A stretch of 64,000 bases of DNA, from the NCBI GenBank assembly GCA_002205965.3, contig NADL03000047.1, positions 372,001 to 436,000 of the forward strand, written 5' to 3'. This stretch comes from Kappaphycus alvarezii (Eukaryota; Rhodophyta; Florideophyceae; Gigartinales; Solieriaceae). Both the position numbers and the translations under genes were made by a program. This document shows, piece after piece, positions 54,870 to 64,000 of the stretch (position 1 is its first letter; each line of letters opens with the position of its first letter). The notes beneath the pieces are model-generated. The model did no database searches. It was not told the origin of the DNA and was given only the letters and a program-made list of their open reading frames with translations.

Positions 54870-56200
54870 AAGCCGAAATATAGGTAATAATTACTAAATA
54901 ATATTATTGAACAGCGTCAATGAGGGTGTCTGGATCTCCTGAATGATTACAACGCTTTACTTGGATCCGGAACCATCTGAAGATTTACTGAATATTCAAG
55001 TTGTATTCCAAGCAAGTTTACCGAAACAATTGAAATCAGTAATGTAGAGATAGGGCATAAGAGGATAAAATTAAAACACGAATAATAGACACGAACCAGA
55101 AAGAGAATGCTTATACACAAGGAACCATGGTTTGAATTTTTTCTAGTAGGTCGCAAGTATTAGAAGCCCGATATTCTGGAGAAAATAATTGCTTCGAAAA
55201 TGTTCAAGATATTTAAAGTGACTCAAAAACAGAAATGATCGCCTAATTGAAAGAATTATTTGGTTTGATCAAGTATCACTGCCTTTAAAAGTCTTTTTAT
55301 AGGGCCAAGAAAACCAAGATAAAGTGTCTAGTATTCGGTGCTCATTGTTGATGGAATATTTCTGCACTAGGGATAGCTCTGAAGTTGATAAAGTCGAAAA
55401 GCCGTGTGATGAAAGCCAATGAGACTCTTTTGAAGTAAAATAATATTTGTAGAATAAATGATGAAAAAAGAAAGGTAAATATGGGAGAAAATAAATGCAG
55501 GGGAAAGTAGAATAGAGAAGCCAAGCATACTTGATAGAACTTTGATTGATGTTAAAGTGCCCATTCTTAGGGACAATGGTTATAATATCGACTAGGAATC
55601 AAAAATAATTCGCAGTTTGGAACAACAAAATTTCATATAAGAAATTCTATGTCAATGTCAATCGTTCGGGAAAAAAGCAATCTGCTGAATCTTCACAAGA
55701 CATCTGGGAAGCAGCATTGAAGATTGGGTATGATCTGTATACTTGTAACTGGGCAATTGTAGAGTTTATACCTGATTCTCTTCTTAGAGAATCAGTTGTT
55801 TTTCAAAAATATAGTTAGCGATTATCAAGAAAGAAATATTAGAGCTGTCGATTATTTGATTCCAATCACAGAAGGTGATCGGAGGAAATTAAATGTCACA
55901 AGATCCTCACCGTCTTTTTCAGTTGTCCTCCGCAGAGTTGAAAGCTGAAAAGGAGTATATGAGATATTTGCTGAGAAAATAGAAGATCAGTTCAAGTAAA
56001 TCACATATGGATAACCAAAATTCGCCGTGAATGGAATGAAAAGGTGAGAGAAATCGTTAATATTCAAATACCTTTTTGAATAACAGAGAGAAATTATGAT
56101 CACTTGCATAGGTCAAATGAGATGTTAGATAGGCCCTTTGGCTTAACATTATTCCGAAAGTTGGACATGGAATCTCGCTTCAGCCTAACCACTGGAAGGC
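54870..56200. other. AT-rich stretch without recognisable genes
   Basis: Short ORFs only, none recognisable. Confidence 0.55.
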
Positions 56201-56279
56201 CTCAAAGAACGCTCAAATTTTCACTTCAGAATTTCAATACTGGATATCTAGAGAAGAAAAGGGGTTAATGGGGTTGGCC

Positions 56280-56366
56280 CACTGCGATTGGTGCAAAGGT
56301 TATGAAGCTTATGGACTTGCATTCAAGCCACGTGGCAGAGTCTACTATGAGAAGAAATATATGTAG
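56280..56366 (+). other. Short CxxC reading frame shared with 16.75 kb
   Basis: HCDWCKGYEAYGLAFKPRGR followed by VYYEKKYM and a stop. It matches 16752-16895 in frame and in both cysteines. Too short to be assigned; see the entry at 16752. Confidence 0.35.
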
Positions 56367-56382
56367 TCAGAAGAGTTAAGAT

Positions 56383-56415
56383 ATTGAATGCAAAAGCCTT
56401 TTGATTGCATTCAAT
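56383..56415. repeat. Perfect 11-bp hairpin
   Basis: ATTGAATGCAA (56383-56393) and TTGCATTCAAT (56405-56415) around an 11-base loop. Confidence 0.6.
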
Positions 56416-56544
56416 CCGAAAGGTTCTCCAGGATGAATTTAAGGTACTTTTTAAAATTCATACAGATTGACGATAGCGATGGAACTGGGTACCTATTTCA
56501 AAGGAAACCTATCGGCCACATTGGTTAGCGAAAGTGCTGACATG

Positions 56545-56668
56545 AATTTGATAGTTCCTCCCTCAATAATGTGTCAGTATGCCCTTTTGAGTCGATTGTA
56601 GTTGTCGAGAGTACCTTAGCGTAGATCGAATATATCTTCCAAGAGTAAAATACCCAAACCTCCCCCTT
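56545..56668 (+). repeat. LINE-B 3' UTR without coding region
   Basis: GATAGTTCCTCCCTC, TGTGTCAGTATGCCCTTTTG, GATCGAATATATCTTCC and AGTAAAATACCCAAACCTCC as in the other copies; the preceding sequence has no endonuclease motifs, so it is 5'-truncated. Confidence 0.7.
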
Positions 56669-57860
56669 TCGGGAGAGCGTTGAAGGAGCTTCATTTCGGT
56701 TCGTTTGGGCCTTCTAGCTACGCCAGTGGGAGGAGATCCTCTCTTTCGGCACAGCAACGCAGAATTCGATCTGGTAATCATTTTATCCCATTCGATAATC
56801 GCTTCTCGTAACCTGAGGAGTCAGGAACCAACTAGGCATACTAGCAACCCTAAGAAAAGTGGGGTGAAGAATAGCTTGACTAGTCATATGAAATATCAAT
56901 TTGGAGGATGTGATATTCAAACTGCATTCCATTCGCTATTTCCGCGTTGCTGATAGATTACTATTGCAGTCCTGCGTTGATGGGAACTTTGTTATTACGG
57001 GCATCAGTGGTGTACCCAATTATACGGGACGAGTTTGGTAAACTGTCTCTGGTTCGAGCAACGTCTCCTCTGTGCAGCAACTAGTTGGCCACCAGACGCA
57101 TCCGGAACGGGGATGTCCTATGAGCAAGCTGCTTTTAAAAAAAGAACAGGCCATCAATTACATTGTTTTCAAATTTGGTGCAAAGGATGCAGAGATGGAG
57201 TATAATGGTTTGTTCCTCTGCTGTGCAAAAGCTGAAGAAATAAAGGACGTCAAACCCTGTTGCGCAGAAGCGCAACAGAAAACTTTGAACCATGGTGGCT
57301 AGATGGCAAAAGTACGTTACAGTTGTCAGTGTGCAACCGTAAACCTGGAAAAAAAGGGTTGTCTGTATTGAGATGTATGGATTGGCTGGAACCCATTTGG
57401 TGTTGCAAATCTGCATGTCATATTAAATACATGTACCGGTGGTCGAAGCAATGTAGAAATCATTGCGTAAACCTGATCCATGCGAACTGCAAACTTTTTG
57501 CCGGCCACTGTTTATCCCAGCCATGTTTGCAGATCTAAAAAGATAGGTTTGGCACGGTGGTGTGGTAGTTATCAAAATACGGGACAGAGATCAAGAAGTG
57601 AGTAAAACAGGATGTCCTAGTTCCGATGGAGCTGATAGTATGATGTGCCGATTTATGGATCGGAGTGGTACTAGTAAACTACCGTATAAGCTGGTGCGCA
57701 CTGTTCGAGGAATAAATGTTAAATTGGGGTAACACAGGTGGTTTATTTACTGGAAAAGATAGGCTTGTCAACTTGGAAGGAGGTAATATACATTTACGTG
57801 ACAGGTTGCGGCAGGCGGTGATGGGACTACACTCCACCACCAGGCGGACTTATTTTTCAA
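56669..57860. other. Unassigned stretch with a small cysteine-containing ORF
   Basis: A 76-codon plus ORF at 57072-57302 reads KEQAINYIVFKFGAKDAEME, LFLCCAKAEEIKDVKPCC; no domain is recognised. Other frames in the stretch are short. Nothing else can be supported. Confidence 0.35.
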
Positions 57861-57861
57861 T

Positions 57862-57925
57862 CATTAAAACACCCCAATTTCCTCCTCTACCAGCAAGGAG
57901 GCGGGAGGCGAACAAGCATAAATTT
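57862..57925 (-). pseudogene. Short non-LTR element end, inverted
   Basis: The minus strand reads CTTGCTGGTAGAGGAGGAAA then TTGGGGTGTTTTAATG, resembling the minus-strand LINE-B end at 36165-36230 (CTTGCTGGTATAGGGGAAAT, GTTTGGGTTTTTCTAA). Only about 60 bases can be matched. Confidence 0.4.
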
Positions 57926-57929
57926 ACCT

Positions 57930-58970
57930 TCTCATGGTGTGATTCTATACTGTACTACGGTGTGGCGTAGAATTTACCAAATTTTGCCGCCCAAGATCCA
58001 TTTGAGGGTACAGTGCAGTATGCTAAAACTGTAGTCGGATCAGAAACGTAGCGATCTAGCACCCTTTGGATATTGAGGCAATGGCTCGGAATATAGACAA
58101 AGGCGGAAACAGCAAGGGATCTAAAGCATTCAATAGCGGTGAATATTGTAGTGTACTGTACAGTCGTGATCCGAAAAGGCGCACCTATTTAGTTGCTCAT
58201 GTTCCATTTTAAAGCTGCCATAGTTGCCTCATTTGAAACTTGAAGTATGCAATGAATGCATAAAACATGATGCGGGGAGGACAGTCGACCGTGGTTATAG
58301 GATGATGTCTATGACCGGGATTTCGATGCTGTTAGAGTTGGGCCTGCTGCTTGTGTTGTTCGATTTTTGGATATTTACAAGTTTGTTGCATCGCTGTTGC
58401 AGCATTTGCAATAGGTTTACAATTTCTATCCATTGCCGTAGTAATGCACATGAAGAGTAGGGAAAAATCTGGGTGAACGTGATAGGAAACGGCGTTGTGC
58501 GTATGAGTTGGCATCCATTACGGAATGCGAACGACACGAATGAAGAGAAGATGATATTTACTCATTGGTTATCTACCGTACCCGTAGTACTGTACTGTAC
58601 TGTATAACATCTCTCCTGTAAGACGATGCTATAGCATCAACAGGGCTCCTGTGACTGAGACCTCTGTTGAAACTTTTATTTAATTTAATGATGCAGAGCA
58701 ATGTCATTGTAATTTTTTTTGCTCCATTACGGTACATATCTAATTTGTCTAGAATTTCTCGAGCACCGGAGCAGTTTTTTTATTTAAAAAAATTGACAAC
58801 CAGTCCCACATTGTTTGATACCGTACTGGAGAGGCAAATTTCGTACAGTACACTGTACTGTATGTGCCAATCTTCACCTGTGTTCCGCACTTGCCTGGGC
58901 CTCACTCTGCGGCGAAAACCCCATAACTTGAAGCGACCAATCGAACGTACCTTGATCAACGAGATTATTC
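57930..58970. repeat. Stretch with scattered TACTGTAC palindromes, no gene recognised
   Basis: TGTACTGTACAG (about 58152), TAGTACTGTACTGTACTGTA (about 58588) and GTACAGTACACTGTACTGTA (about 58843) stand out. ORFs of 78-155 codons overlap here without recognisable domains. Confidence 0.5.
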
Positions 58971-58976
58971 CGGTAC

Positions 58977-59377
58977 ATGGCCTCTGCAGTAATGTACGGA
59001 ACAACACAAAACATCTTACCGCGCCCACAACTTGCGCAGCAAAACATCAAAACAACCATCCGCCACCTCAACCCACCGTTCCACTCCCCCTCTCACAATA
59101 CTGCAACACCACCACCCACAAGGAAGCCACATAATCCCTCCCCACACCCAGCACAACACACAATCACCACTCGCATCAGTCGCACCAACATCACCACCAC
59201 ACCACCAGTTGACCATTTCGGGCAGCTCAGCTTTACCAATCTCTAATTTACATCAAACGAGCAAACCAACCGCCTACACACCTACAACACTACAACCTCA
59301 CCACAGCCCATCCCCAATCCCACTCATCCCATCACCCCCACACAACCCACCAAACACTCCACCGCACCCCTGTCATG
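58977..59377. other. Strand-asymmetric C/A-rich tract
   Basis: From about 59030 to 59390 the plus strand is almost free of G, giving proline/histidine/threonine-rich frames (up to 155 codons) that are probably composition artefacts. The tract lies downstream of the minus-strand Tudor-like ORF. Confidence 0.5.
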
Positions 59378-59716
59378 TCACTTCCGACGTCCCGTGGCAC
59401 GCCGGTTTGCATTTTTCTTCCCGCCACCACGATCGCCGCCAACTCTCCTCTCTCTCTTTCTCAATTGCGGTCTCGGCGCAAGTCGCAAAGCCTCTGTGAC
59501 TCTATCGGCTGCATTTCCAGTAAAGCGCCATTGTTCGGCGGGTAAGTAGAGTTGCTCGACGTCCCCGTCGTCATATTCGATACGATGATACCCGTTGGGC
59601 AATGCTGCGGCGATACGACCGGGATAGTAACGACGGTCGAGGGGCCACCATAGGTCGAGTTCATCGCCGACGCGAAGGTGGGATAGGAGATGTTCATTGA
59701 CTGGGCCACCTGTTGG
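59378..59716 (-). CDS. Tudor-like domain ORF, second copy
   Basis: The minus frame reads GGPVNEHLLSHLRVGDELDL, WWPLDRRYYPGRI, HRIEYDDGDVEQLYLPAEQW, RFTGNAADRVTEAL and a basic end (KRERR, KKNANRRATGRRK) before its stop. About 65 residues match the ORF at 22318 (HLLSH, VGDELD, WWPLD, YYPG, HRI, DGDVE, RV..AL), with the remainder unrelated. The fold suggested is Tudor/Agenet-like. The frame stays open upstream of 59716 into a proline-rich tract without a clear ATG, so the start is unknown; a start in another frame followed by a shift, or an intron, is possible. Basic C-terminus here against acidic in copy 1. Confidence 0.5.
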   Translation of the reverse strand, partial: PTGGPVNEHLLSHLRVGDELDLWWPLDRRYYPGRIAAALPNGYHRIEYDDGDVEQLYLPAEQWRFTGNAADRVTEALRLAPRPQLRKRERRVGGDRGGGKKNANRRATGRRK

Positions 59717-60085
59717 GTGGGGTGTTGTGGAGAGGGGGAGGAGGGGTGGAGACGGGGTGAGGGGCGGGAAGGAGGTGGGACATTGTTGGGATGGATGGAT
59801 GGATGGGTGGGTTTGGGTGTATGTGTTGGCCGGTTTTGGGGGGGGGGTTGGGGGAGAGAGGTACGGTAAATTGGGTTACAGTCACTGGGTTTAAATGGAG
59901 AAAAGAGAGGATGGCATGGTGTGTGCGGTGGGTTGGTGATTGAAGTGGCGCGAATAGCGCTTCGTTGCAGCCTGACACGTGTATGGTCTTTGCTGGCGAA
60001 AATCAATGCCCTCCGTCGGACACAATTTGGGAAACAGGGGAGACTGAAGAACCTCGCTTTGCAAACCGCTTCTATCATTTCTTGG
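59717..60085. other. G/T-rich tract upstream of the minus-strand Tudor-like ORF
   Basis: From about 59717 to 59980 the plus strand is G/T-rich (C/A-rich on the minus strand), so this is the same kind of C/A-rich leader, on the gene's own strand, as precedes the ORF at 22318. It may be 5' leader or promoter. Long minus frames here (up to 205 codons) are proline-rich and probably compositional. Confidence 0.4.
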
Positions 60086-60087
60086 CA

Positions 60088-60125
60088 TTACTGTACTTTA
60101 CTGTACTCTACTGTACAGTATAAAA
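60088..60125. repeat. TACTGTAC repeat patch
   Basis: ACTGTACTTTACTGTACTCT followed by ACTGTACAGTATA. Confidence 0.7.
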
Positions 60126-60546
60126 TGAAATTAAATCACGTCCTCTCCTTTGCAAATATTATTTACAAAATACAAAGGCTCGCCGCATCCGCCCGCATGC
60201 CGTCCACGTCACCCACAAAAAATTTCCGCCAATGCGATACTCTCCCTGCGTTGAACGTTAATTTGAAAAAACCTACAAAATAACCCCGCCAGCAATTTCT
60301 CTGTCGTGCCCCTTGCCAACCGGCCGTCCACGTTTGCATGTTGCCTTGTGAAAGGAGTCCGTTTCACACCGTACGGCCCACTCGATCTGTACATTCCACA
60401 CTGCCGTACATTACAGTACTGTAATTATTAAGAAAGTCCTAGCTAGAGTTTTACCCGGAACAATTGCTGTTCAGGTGAAAACCTGCACTGGGTATTTGAA
60501 CGGTATCATGGTACAGTACAGTAAACTCAAACATAATTGTTTTGCC

Positions 60547-60657
60547 CCGCAACATGCAGAATTTAGTCGCCCTATTCAAAATTAATTTTGTAGCGACTTC
60601 ACTGTGTTGCACATCCAAATTAAAGTGATAAAGTGGAAAGTTGGGGTGTTTTTAATG
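60547..60657 (+). pseudogene. LINE-A terminal stub
   Basis: The last 13 codons of a LINE-A protein (PQHAEFSRPIQN, stop at 60583-60585) can be read, matching APQHAELSHLIPT at 7.5 kb and SPQHEDVYLPLQN at 44.15 kb. The G-rich motif GGAAAGTTGGGGTGTTTTTA follows about 48 bases later. A TACAGTACAGTA patch lies upstream. This is an extremely 5'-truncated insertion, or a fragment. Confidence 0.55.
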
Positions 60658-60689
60658 CATGAAAAATATGGTCAGCTGATCCCTGAGTG

Positions 60690-61490
60690 ATAAAGTACAG
60701 TACATGGAATAGTACAGTGTATTGTACACAGGTAGTACTGTGAGTACTGTACTGTACAGTATATGTTCACTATAGCTGAACAGTGCTGCAATAGAAAGTC
60801 AGGTGGCCGTCCCAACCCTGAACCTCGTAACCGCCGCCCCACACCCAGCGTTCTGTCATTTTGCCCTCCGTCCAGTGCCCCTCCTCGAAAGGCAACCGCC
60901 GCCCTTCCAGCATCTCGATCCTGTGCACTACGCCATCTTAACGACATTACTGAATGCATTAAACTTCTCTTCTCCTACATGTACTGTATGTATGTGCTGT
61001 TGATGCCGAATGGCTACTGTTTTCTTCCAAAATACTGTACTTCGCAGTACAGTACACTACCATAACCTACATCTAAATATTGTGCTGCCAAGAGTTGACC
61101 TCCCTATCCTGCTCGCCTGGCCGCTTTCCAAAATGTCCCTCCGTCGGCAAAGGACGAGAGCCGCCCGAGCCAGTCATCGAGTTGACGACAGCTTGTGGTC
61201 CGCGGGGAAGCCGCCTAGTTATAGAACGGCTTGCGAAACCGAAAAACCAAATGTCCAATCGCCGCAAGGTTGAGCATTGCCGTGGTAGTTTCAGGTAACC
61301 TGGAAATTACGTTTGGCACCTGAAATACACAGTTACAAAAAGTACTTCAGCAACAGGAATACAATGCCCTATTCGCGGCTGCTGTTCAAGGCGGGCAGTG
61401 CACTGTACAGTATTTGATTGTATTCAACGGTAGAAAAATGTATTTTTTTGCACTGTACTTCACTGTTCTGTACTGTACTGTACAGTACAG
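60690..61490. repeat. Cluster of TACTGTAC palindromes
   Basis: Patches at 60695-60760 (including GAGTACTGTACTGTACAGTA), 61030-61060 (TTCGCAGTACAGTACACTAC) and 61395-61490 (TGTACTGTACTGTACAGTAC). Open frames between (up to 100 codons) have no recognisable domain; no gene is called. Confidence 0.65.
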
Positions 61491-61664
61491 CAGCATCGCA
61501 AGGGCCATTGACACTTCAGAACCAATGCTAATCTGTGCTAGGAGACACATACATGTGTAATCATTTCAGATTAGCTCTTTGGATAGGTTTGCACAGCATC
61601 AAGATTAGTTACGTGGCTGAGTTGTTTTCAGTATTTGCTGTGCTGGATGAAGAGATCTGTTGAG

Positions 61665-61672
61665 CATATAAG
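61665..61672 (+). promoter_or_regulatory. TATA-like box upstream of copia gag
   Basis: CATATAAG about 170 bases before the gag ATG; probably inside the 5' LTR, whose ends could not be placed. Confidence 0.35.
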
Positions 61673-61837
61673 CTATTTTTTGTTGCTAAGGTAGTAGAGA
61701 AAAGTAAAATGTAGAAGTAAGACGGAAATCAACTTGTTAAAGGTCATCGTTTGACCTAGAATCTACAGTAGCGATTAACAGCGCCGTTGTGTTTAAGAGT
61801 GCTTAAAAACACTAAGATCCCTAAACCCTAACAGATT

Positions 61838-62600
61838 ATGGACCCAGAGAACGTTATGAATAACATACGGTACACCATAGAGATGCTCACTGATAAGAAA
61901 TATGGACAGTGGGCCTTACAGCTGAAGCTTGTTTTAGAAGCTCGTGACCTTTGGAGGTTTGTAGAGAGAGGGAGGATATCAGTACGGATATTCTACCGAA
62001 GGACTCCGCAGATACCGTGGAGAAGAAAAGAAAGAGTATCAGCTCAAGTAGCAGTGCTTGGCCGAGATATTGTTGAATGTGGACACAAAGTTCCTGCCAT
62101 CATTGGCAATGAAAAACGAACCCAAGGAGGTTTGGGAGTCCTTGGAGAGGATGTAGAAGAGTAAATCATCTGCGAGTCAGTATTCATTAAGAAGTAAGCA
62201 ATTTAAGCTGAAAATAAAGAAGAATAAGACGATGCGTTCATTTGTAGAAGAGATTGCAGATATGGAGAATAATCTGACAATGAGTAACTAACAGCTTGGA
62301 AATGCTGATAAGATATTTGCTCTGTATCAAGGTCTTGGACCAAAGTATGATTTGACAAGGGCAGTGTTGCAGAACACACCTAATTTGACATTTGAAGAAA
62401 TAATCTCGAGACTAGAGATAAGAGAAGAAGAACTAAGGTCTTCTGATGAACGTAAATAAAGGAGAGAAGTTCGGCCTTTATGACGTGAAGGCGACATTCT
62501 CGAGGACAGAAAAATAATACATTCGCAGAAAAATGCTATGGATGTAACAGCTAGGGTCATCCATTCTCCAAATGCTTCTATAACCCCCAGTCGTCAAACT
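61838..62600 (+). pseudogene. copia gag (UBN2-type) with zinc knuckle
   Basis: The ATG at 61838 opens MDPENVMNNIRYTIEMLTDK followed by YGQWALQLKLVLEARDLWRF, the W..Q....L....LW pattern of copia gag. A later frame (62130-62460) reads KEVWESLE-like text, SSASQYSLRSKQFKLKIKKN, FALYQGLGPKYDLTRAVLQN and LTFEEIISRLEIREEELRSS. Near 62.53 kb a knuckle KCYGCNS, stop, GHPFSKC (Cx2Cx4Hx4C with a stop at its fourth spacer residue) is seen. Gag packages element RNA in a particle. Broken by several changes. Confidence 0.8.
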
Positions 62601-62641
62601 ATAAATCAAATCTTAGACCGTCGAATGAAATCAGGGAGAAC

Positions 62642-63135
62642 ATGAAAAGGTTAATGTATAAGACGAAGGATGTAGTCATGAAGGAAAAAAGAAATGAATC
62701 TGCGTGCTTTGCTTTTACAACGGAAACAATGAATCTTGATGAAATATGGTTTCTAGAAAGCTGTGCAACGCAGCATATGACAAATCGCCGAGATTTTTTA
62801 CTGATTTTGTACCATTCAGTCAGGATGATGATATAATTAACACTGCCGCAATAGGTATGAATATGGATATAGAAGGCTATGGTTCAGTTACTCTGAGACA
62901 AGATATTGATGGCTTACGTAACAACATTAATTTGAAGAGAGTTGTGTACGCGCCTAACATCAGGATGACCCTGATTTCTCAGACACTGGCACAAAGTGAT
63001 GGTGTAGATATAAAGTACTCTGCGAATACGAATAATATGTTGGCCATCGAGATTGGAGAGACCATAATGAAAGGGAACTCACAGAAGCATAGAATTTGTG
63101 AGCTACTCGGCATGCATGCAGTGAAACCAAGATGA
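62642..63135 (+). pseudogene. copia aspartic protease, altered active site
   Basis: Frames read EIWFLESCATQHMTNRRDF: the copia protease signature DSGATxHM appears here as ESCATQHM, so the catalytic Asp is Glu and the Gly is Cys. After a frame change come YGSVTLRQDIDG, VVYAPNIRMTLISQTLAQSD and GVDIKYSANTNNML, the usual mid and late parts. The enzyme would cut Gag-Pol; with the changed active site and frameshift it is dead. Confidence 0.8.
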
Positions 63136-63145
63136 AAAATAGGCA

Positions 63146-64000
63146 ATGGTTACGACCACAAAGAGTATTGATTTCAATATAATGCATAGGCGTATATGTC
63201 ATAACAATACAGAAATTCTAAAAGACATGGTCCGTTTAGGAGCTGCCAAGGGTGTAAAAAGGTCGGCACTGGGATTGAGAACTCAAATATTTGTCCGGCG
63301 TGTTGCAAAGGGAATCAGACAGCTGCTCCTCATCCACCTAGAGTGAAAAAGGGAAGGGAAGTGTAGGAGGTCATTCATTCGGATCTAGTGGGACCGACAA
63401 GGATCTTATCACTTAGAGGGTCAAGATACATTTTTACGTTTTCAGATGACGCGAGCGGAGCGTCATGGATTAAGTTCTTGAAGAACCGTTCGGAGGTTTC
63501 AGAATCGCTGGAACAGCTGATAAATATCCTGGATAATTTATCAAAGAGAAAGATTAAGTACCTGCGTAATGACAGGGGCAGTGAATTTATGTCGAAAGAA
63601 GTAGAACGAATATTGAGGATACATGGTATCTCGCATCAAGTTACACGACCGTATTCGCCCGAATCGAACGGAAGGGCAGAGAGATTGAAATGAACCCTGA
63701 CTGATGGCGCAAGGGGCATTTATCGGAACTGAAGCGATTAGCAATATGTATAACTATGAAACAATGGGCTGAAGGCCATAGTAACGATGAACTATGTAAG
63801 GAATATATCGCTGACTAAGTCATCACATGGCTCCTTTGGAAGGAAAACCCCATATGAAATAATACAGTTTGAGAAACCAGACCAGTCAAATCTCAGGATT
63901 TTCGGATGCAAGGTTCATCTAAAAAAGCCAAGTAGGTAAGTCCAAGGCAAGTTCGATTATCGCACATGGGAAGGAATACAAGTCGGCTTCAGTGGTTGCG
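63146..64000 (+). pseudogene. copia integrase, broken, continues past window
   Basis: The zinc-binding part reads FNIMHRRICHNNTEILKDMV (H..H) with the CxxC partly lost. The core shows VIHSDLVGPTRILSLRGSRY (first Asp; the frame is opened at 63388), FSDDASGASWIKFLKNRSE, YLRNDRGSEFMSKEVER (second Asp, NDRGSEF) and YSPESNGRAERLK (Glu). Further on SHGSFGRKTPYEI and LRIFGC appear in other frames, as in the GAG-pre-to-core pattern of copia integrase. A TGA follows AERLK. The order is normal for the family. Confidence 0.85.

Larger units (their letters stand above)
61838..64000 (+). mobile_element. Ty1/copia retrotransposon, 5' part, degenerate; continues past window
   Basis: Order gag (61838-62600), protease (about 62700-63135), integrase (63146-64000) with integrase directly after protease identifies Ty1/copia. 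The RT and RNase H should lie beyond the right edge. Stops and shifts in each part. The 5' LTR should lie before 61838, but it has no second copy in the window to compare with. Confidence 0.9.

Noticed and set aside
59461-60078. 205-codon proline-rich minus ORF
   Set aside because: Its C-terminal part overlaps the Tudor-like domain in another frame, and the rest is compositionally driven.
58140-61490. CRISPR-like array from repeated GTAC words
   Set aside because: Units are short, directly clustered and irregularly spaced, without constant spacers; the sequence is eukaryotic in character.

Overview
This window looks like repeat-dominated nuclear DNA of a eukaryote. No operons, ribosome-binding sites, tRNAs or rRNAs are visible. 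Almost everything recognisable is a decayed transposable element: two Ty3/gypsy elements, one Ty1/copia element, three lineages of non-LTR retrotransposon ending in a zinc-knuckle plus restriction-like endonuclease module (called LINE-A, -B and -C here), one PIF/Harbinger element and one pogo/Tigger element. A fungus or fungus-like protist (for example an oomycete) fits this mix, but the sequence does not fix the lineage. No host gene could be identified with confidence.

Layout: 1-2250 gypsy pol fragment (minus); 2545-3730 long terminal repeat (LTR) copy A with an embedded acidic ORF (minus); 3.7-15.7 kb AT-rich desert broken only by a LINE-A tail at 7.1-7.5 kb and a small repeat at 10.9 kb; 16.4-21.4 kb a patchwork of LINE-B and LINE-C pieces on both strands; 21.4-24.6 kb a GC-richer block with a Tudor-like domain ORF; 24.6-26.9 kb two LINE-B copies head to tail; 27.2-33.3 kb a nearly full-length but broken gypsy element (LTR, gag, protease, RT, RNase H, integrase); 34.1-36.5 kb more LINE-B and LINE-C; 36.7-37.8 kb LTR copy C; 38.3-43.3 kb AT desert; 43.3-44.2 kb LINE-A end; 44.4-46.4 kb pogo/Tigger element with terminal inverted repeats and TA duplication; 46.4-52.0 kb AT desert; 52.06-54.86 kb Harbinger element with convergent Myb-like and transposase genes; 54.9-56.2 kb AT-rich; 56.2-61.5 kb LINE-B remnants, many TACTGTAC palindromes and a second Tudor-like domain ORF; 61.8-64.0 kb copia gag, protease and integrase, running off the window.

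Most coding remnants carry frameshifts and stops, so elements are annotated as pseudogenes. Three features stand out. An ORF with its own TATA box lies inside the LTR family and recurs in all three LTR copies. A roughly 20-base G-rich/C-rich motif sits at or beside LINE ends in ten places. Two Tudor-like ORFs are kept in GTAC-rich surroundings. Boundaries given for LTRs and LINE fragments are estimates made by eye from copy-to-copy similarity.
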